Source: Rodentolepis nana
Taxonomy: Eukaryota > Platyhelminthes > Cestoda > Cyclophyllidea > Hymenolepididae
DNA: 23,914 bases
Direction of reading: 5' to 3'
Assembly: GCA_900617975.1 (NCBI GenBank)
Contig: UZAE01013214.1
Span: 1,287 to 25,200, forward strand
In this document: one piece after another, positions 21,301 through 23,914 of the stretch
Layout: each line of letters opens with the position of its first letter
Numbering within the stretch: the stretch's first letter is position 1
Position numbers and translations under genes: made by a program
Notes under the pieces: model-generated
What the model was told of the DNA's origin: nothing
The model's input: the letters and a program-made list of their open reading frames with translations, nothing else
The model's database searches: none

Positions 21301-23292
21301 CTTGTTGCTCAATTTCCAAATTATTTGCACTTTGAGCTTTTACTTCAATGAATATACGGTTAAAAATCGCCATTGATAGTTACGATTTTGCCTCTTTTAG
21401 CTCAAAGCAATCGTGGTGAATTTGTTTATTCAAAGGATTTTGAATAGTGCTCGCTGCCTAGAAATATAGACTTGCATTACAATTTAGTGCACATTAAAAT
21501 ACCGAAAAATGTAATGTTAATGTAAGTTATTTGGATGGAAAGCAACTAGGAGATTTTGATGCTCTATAATTCTGTCTGCTTTGGGAGGCCATGAGTGGTT
21601 TAATTTTTGTTTCGCTAATTTTCGCTGGTATCGTGTGCCTGTCGTTAGAAGTGCGATATCGTTCACAAATTATATGGAGCAACAAAACGGATGTGATAAT
21701 TAAATCAGACATTGGAGAAGTTTTCCCTCTGATGCATTAATTTCTTGTTATTATTTTCTGGAATATATAAAAGCACTACGTGACCAAACAAAGATAACAA
21801 TCAGTACATTGTTGTTATCATTTATTTTAATTGAAGCTGTGTGGAGCTTAAATCATTCATTCAATTACCTCGTGAAAAGCTATGTCTATTGTGCATTCGA
21901 CTTTTTTCCTTCTAATTGCGAAACACAATTTCGATAATCCAAACCCAAAGGGAATTGGTCCGAGATATTTTTTGGAGTAGTTGATGTTGCTGTTTAGACA
22001 TATGAATCATATCGTGATCGCCGATTAATTGGTAATAGGAAAAAATGACGAAGAATAACAACAAAATAAAGTTCTACAAGGAGAACACACAGCGCTGTAT
22101 AATTAAAAATATTTCAAAAAGCCTGATGAGAACTTGGGAGAGTAATTGAGAGCTGAGGGATAGGGGTGGGGTGGTGGGAGGGGAGGGGAGTTGGGAAATC
22201 CCGTAAATGGTGGTAGTGGGCGTGCATAAAATGGACTTCATATAACTTCGGTGAAAAGGAGTATGAGAAAAGAATAGACTAGTATGGATCATTACTGAGC
22301 AAGGAAACTTAACCCTAATAGCACTTAGTAGAGATTATTCCACGAATAAAATAAAAACCTGAAGACACAAGGTGATTCGCAAGGAGAAGTTTCAAATACT
22401 TTTAGTGCCTCAGCGAGGTTGGATTCATTGGGTTTCAGGGAGTAGTTTGAGAATCATGAAGCAATGCTGTTTTCAGCGTCCCTTGTTTAAACTCGAAATC
22501 ACTTGTGAAATGAATTTAAAAATGGCATGTCAATTCGAATTTTTTTAGACCATGGAGTGAGTAGAAACATTGTCATGAAAGGTGAAATTCGAACAAAAAC
22601 TACGATTTCGCAACAATAGTAATTATCAATTTAAAATGATCATAAAAGTTTTCATTAATTCAATGAAATACTATAGCTTCGTTTGTATCTAAGAGCGTAT
22701 TTTTTTAGCTACACCACCCGTTCGCGTGCCCTCTTGGACTTCCAAGTTACCATGGATGGGTAAGTTCCTTTTTAAAATCGCTTTTGCTCGAACCGCCCTC
22801 TAGTTTATACAACTGTTATTGTTTAAGTACATTAAAATGAAAAATATTTCACGATTTTGAAAATATAAAATTAATTATTTAAATTTCATGGTAATTTTCT
22901 TTATAAAATACTATTCTTCTCCCCATTTTTATATCTTCTTACCCAAACAAATATGAGATTAATATCATTTTGGTGGGTTGGAATTCCCAATGGTTTTTAA
23001 GCCTAATACCAATACTGTGTTTTTTCACAATTTCCCTATAATGAATTCTTTGTCACATAATTGCAAAATAGTTTTTTTCTTTGCGTGCGACTGCATTTTA
23101 AAACTTAATTAATTTGAAATTAAAATCTGACTCTTATAAAGTTGAGCTTAATTCCGAAAATTTAAACAAATTATCAATATCTTGACAATTGTAGGCTAGT
23201 TTTAATAATTTCAAATACTGTATAAGGCTTTCCTTATAGACTATGTCAAAATCGACTTTGCAGTATGCAAAAACGCGGTTCAGGCAAATTGA
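9331..23292 (+). CDS. Gene 3: secreted or extracellular protein with one LDL-receptor class A module (join of 7 exons, about 367 aa)
   Basis: Join 9331-9388, 9422-9654, 9910-10092, 15504-15750, 20973-21251, 22709-22759 and 23240-23292. The exons total 1104 nt, exactly 368 codons with TGA at 23290-23292. Residues 1-17 form a signal peptide (MRNYIAIVLFF core). Nine N-x-S/T sequons (N25, 55, 61, 95, 173, 200, 235, 259, 327) support export. Residues 30-240 hold four cysteines (30, 77, 111, 167) and no domain I can assign; a very divergent CUB-like fold is possible. Residues 245-307 form an LDLa module with six cysteines. A Pro-rich linker follows at 334-350. No membrane segment is visible, so this reading predicts a secreted protein. 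NETO/LRP12-type receptors pair CUB with LDLa domains and are membrane-bound, so a different 3' end remains possible. The last exon is the least certain. Confidence 0.65.
9389..9421 (+). other. Gene 3 intron 1, only 33 nt
   Basis: It runs from GTAAGATTTTAATT to TAGTGATGCAG and carries in-frame stops. Removing it joins phase 1 to phase 1 (split codon TAT, Tyr). It is far below the usual metazoan minimum of roughly 50-60 nt, but introns near this size are known in tapeworms and schistosomes. Confidence 0.65.
9422..9654 (+). CDS. Gene 3 exon 2
   Basis: It encodes residues 20-97. It enters in phase 1 and leaves in phase 0 at donor GGAACA|GTAAGT. It contains C30-G31, sequons at N25, N55, N61 and N95, and C77 in VVCPG. 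The CG pair after the signal peptide resembles the start of a CUB domain, but the SPNYP-type motif is absent, so I do not assign CUB. Confidence 0.7.
9910..10092 (+). CDS. Gene 3 exon 3
   Basis: The acceptor AAAATCCACAG ends at 9909 and the donor CTTAAA|GTAAGC begins at 10093, phase 0 at both ends. It encodes residues 98-158: VYFWLLHVRASLEC, then a hydrophilic segment ending HLPGLK. C111 is the only cysteine. The open frame runs on through the donor to 10221, discussed as a finding. Confidence 0.7.
10847..10879. repeat. Perfect 11-bp inverted repeat with 11-nt loop
   Basis: GTGAAAGGAAC at 10847-10857 pairs exactly with GTTCCTTTCAC at 10869-10879. It is too short for a typical microRNA precursor. 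Role unknown. Confidence 0.85.
12583..12601. repeat. 8-bp hairpin with 3-nt loop
   Basis: TCCGTGAT at 12583-12590, loop TTA, then ATCACGGA at 12594-12601. It lies 25 bp before the G-quadruplex-type tract at 12627. Confidence 0.85.
12627..12651 (+). other. G-quadruplex-forming tract
   Basis: Four closely spaced G runs (GGG T GGG A, a ten-G run, AGA, GGGG) satisfy the usual G3+ N1-7 pattern on the + strand, in a region that is otherwise AT-rich. Confidence 0.7.
12871..12882 (+). repeat. Left target-site duplication of SINE-like copy B
   Basis: AGGTAGAAATCA, identical over 12 bp to 13201-13212, with differing bases on the outer sides. Confidence 0.75.
12883..13200 (+). mobile_element. SINE-like non-autonomous retroposon, copy B (318 bp)
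   Basis: Flanked by perfect 12-bp duplications at 12871-12882 and 13201-13212. It starts GGTATGCGCGATAGACTTAA, matching the head of copy A. It stays alignable to the copy A body to about 13085, including TGTGTCTGTCTCTTTTA, and ends in a tail (CGCCTGCCATTTAATATAAA) matching the copy A tail. Between body and tail is a 9-C run and a pyrimidine-rich stretch not seen in copy A. There is no open frame of note: the frame at 12773-12955 crosses the left boundary and is fortuitous. It lies sense within gene 3 intron 3. Confidence 0.7.
13201..13212 (+). repeat. Right target-site duplication of SINE-like copy B
   Basis: AGGTAGAAATCA, the partner of 12871-12882, directly after the A-rich tail. Confidence 0.75.
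15504..15750 (+). CDS. Gene 3 exon 4
   Basis: The acceptor TACTACATTTTTCAAG ends at 15503. It enters in phase 0, matching exon 3. The donor CTCGAA|GTGGGT at 15751 leaves phase 1, the phase required by exon 5; the nearby alternative donor at 15755 would give the wrong phase. It encodes residues 159-240, starting ESESLSLSCTS, with sequons N173, N200 and N235 and a single cysteine (C167). Alternating hydrophobic patterns (KIRIQI) suggest beta strands. Confidence 0.7.
15751..20972 (+). other. Gene 3 intron 4, 5222 nt
   Basis: GTGGGT donor at 15751 and TTTCTTTTCTAG acceptor ending at 20972. The interior is strongly AT-rich. Open frames at 16612-16983 (minus) and 18749-18961 (plus) have no splice sites or recognisable domain. 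No mobile element is recognised. Confidence 0.6.
20973..21251 (+). CDS. Gene 3 exon 5: LDL-receptor class A module
   Basis: It enters in phase 1 (split codon AAA, Lys241) and leaves in phase 1 at donor CTCAC|GTAAGC. Cysteines at 245, 252, 280, 287, 293 and 307 give spacing 6-27-6-5-13, against the usual 6-about 5-6-5-8 for LDLa. The core CIRSSMRCDGLPDC is classic, and D288, D292 and the final PDE (D303, E304) fit the calcium cage. Two insertions are odd: about 22 residues of Gly/Arg/Ser/Asp-rich sequence between Cys2 and Cys3, and about 5 residues (near DDPTNS) before the DE pair. LDLa modules bind calcium and mediate extracellular protein or lipoprotein contacts. Confidence 0.8.
21252..22708 (+). 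other. Gene 3 intron 5, 1457 nt
   Basis: GTAAGC at 21252 and GTATTTTTTTAG ending at 22708. It contains a G-rich tract at 22163-22195. Minus-strand frames at 21527-21712 and 22074-22292 are low-complexity shadows. No exon is seen. Confidence 0.6.
22163..22195 (+). other. G-quadruplex-forming tract
   Basis: Six G runs of three or four in 33 bp (GGGGTGGGGTGGTGGGAGGG, then GAGGGGAGTTGGG) with one- to four-base spacers. It is transcribed as part of gene 3 intron 5. Confidence 0.7.
22709..22759 (+). CDS. Gene 3 exon 6: 51-nt micro-exon, proline-rich linker
   Basis: The acceptor GTATTTTTTTAG ends at 22708 and the donor GGATGG|GTAAGT begins at 22760. It is symmetric phase 1-1, so it could be skipped without a frameshift. 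It encodes TPPVRVPSWTSKLPWM after a split Pro. A phase 0 reading is also open, but it does not match exon 5. Confidence 0.6.
23240..23292 (+). CDS. Gene 3 exon 7: possible terminal exon
   Basis: The acceptor GCTTTCCTTATAG ends at 23239. Entering in phase 1, as exon 6 requires, gives Asp then YVKIDFAVCKNAVQAN and TGA at 23290-23292. A poly(A) signal follows 217 nt later. The same bases are also open in phase 0 up to a donor at 23328, so the true use of this exon is uncertain. Confidence 0.45.
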
Positions 23293-23508
23293 TATTAATT
23301 TCATGGAAGAAAGATCATATGCTCAAGGTAATTTCATTTCAAAGTGTTTTAGGTTTGAATTATGCAGTCATTTAATATTCATATGAAATTATCTCCTCCC
23401 TGATAGACACTTTTATAGGATTTTACATTTTTTATACCGAAATATTTTGTTTATTGTTGTGAACACAAGATTTTTAATGTTTGCCTTTCGCTATTTCATA
23501 AGAGTCTC

Positions 23509-23514
23509 AATAAA
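23509..23514 (+). terminator. Possible poly(A) signal of gene 3
   Basis: AATAAA followed by AAGTGGGATT. The position fits a 3' UTR of about 0.23 kb after the stop at 23290-23292, if exon 7 is terminal. Confidence 0.4.
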
Positions 23515-23891
23515 AAGTGGGATTAATTTATGATTTTCCTTTGAAATATTCAACTTCATTAAAATAAGCGCTTGAGATTTGGCGCTTTTCTTTCTAGGAT
23601 ATTCAAAAACAAAATGTATTTTTTTCGTATAATTTATTATATTGTGCTAGAATTTCCTATTATTAAAGCGAATCGCCATAACAGGTTATTTCTAATTGAA
23701 TGAAGAATGCTAAAATTTATAAGATAGAAAAAGAACATAATTTAAGGAAAAATAGCATTAATTCATTTCACTCCCAGAAAGGAAATGAAAACATAAAATT
23801 TGTCAAAATAATTTTTCTTTTTCCAAGCCCTACAACCGATAGAATATAACTGTGTACGTTACATTCACTAGGCTTTGTCATACTAAAATGG

Positions 23892-23914
23892 ATATATATA
23901 TATATATATATATA
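23892..23914. repeat. AT dinucleotide microsatellite, at least 11 units, cut by window end
   Basis: Perfect alternating AT from 23892 to the last base. Its true length is unknown because the window ends within it. Confidence 0.95.

Larger units (their letters stand above)
23293..23914. other. 3' flank of gene 3
   Basis: AT-rich sequence with one poly(A) hexamer at 23509-23514. No further gene is seen. The window ends inside an AT microsatellite. Confidence 0.5.

Noticed and set aside
1..23914. CRISPR array, operon, phage or bacterial mobile system
   Set aside because: There are no regularly spaced repeats, no tightly packed same-strand open frames and no ribosome binding sites. GT-AG introns with consistent phases show a eukaryotic nuclear sequence.

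Overview
This window looks like AT-rich nuclear DNA from an animal. Coding sequence occurs as short exons bounded by GT-AG introns, and there is no bacterial gene packing. Several introns are very short (33 and 71 nt, perhaps also 69 nt) and sit beside introns of more than 5 kb. That mix is known from parasitic flatworms, so my best guess is a tapeworm-like platyhelminth with a low-GC genome. This is inference; no marker gene fixes the species.

Layout: three transcription units are supported, all on the + strand. (1) The last exon of a gene that begins before the window (1065-1145). (2) The 3' part of a gene encoding a serine-rich, low-complexity protein: four exons from 2887 to 8234 whose phases join perfectly (1/0/1/1), followed by a poly(A) signal at 8632. 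(3) A probably complete gene from 9331 to 23292: seven exons with perfect phase continuity, encoding about 367 residues with a signal peptide, nine N-glycosylation sequons and an LDL-receptor class A (LDLa) module, followed by a poly(A) signal at 23509. Gene 3 is unusually intron-rich: a 33-nt first intron, then introns of 255, 5411, 5222, 1457 and 480 nt. I cannot name genes 1 and 2, and for gene 3 only the LDLa domain is recognisable.

The most striking non-genic content is a short retroposon family present twice: 5085-5428 (reverse orientation, inside gene 2) and 12883-13200 (forward, inside gene 3). Each copy has its own perfect target-site duplication (13 bp and 12 bp), and the two share a head and an AT-rich tail, so they look like independent SINE-type insertions. 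The 5085 copy has a second head inside it, and lying antisense in gene 2 it contributes two consensus 5' splice sites. Other structure includes two G-quadruplex-type tracts, two strong hairpins, and TG and AT microsatellites. The remaining long stretches are intronic or intergenic AT-rich DNA in which I see no supported gene. The genes show no sign of acting together; they are ordinary neighbours.
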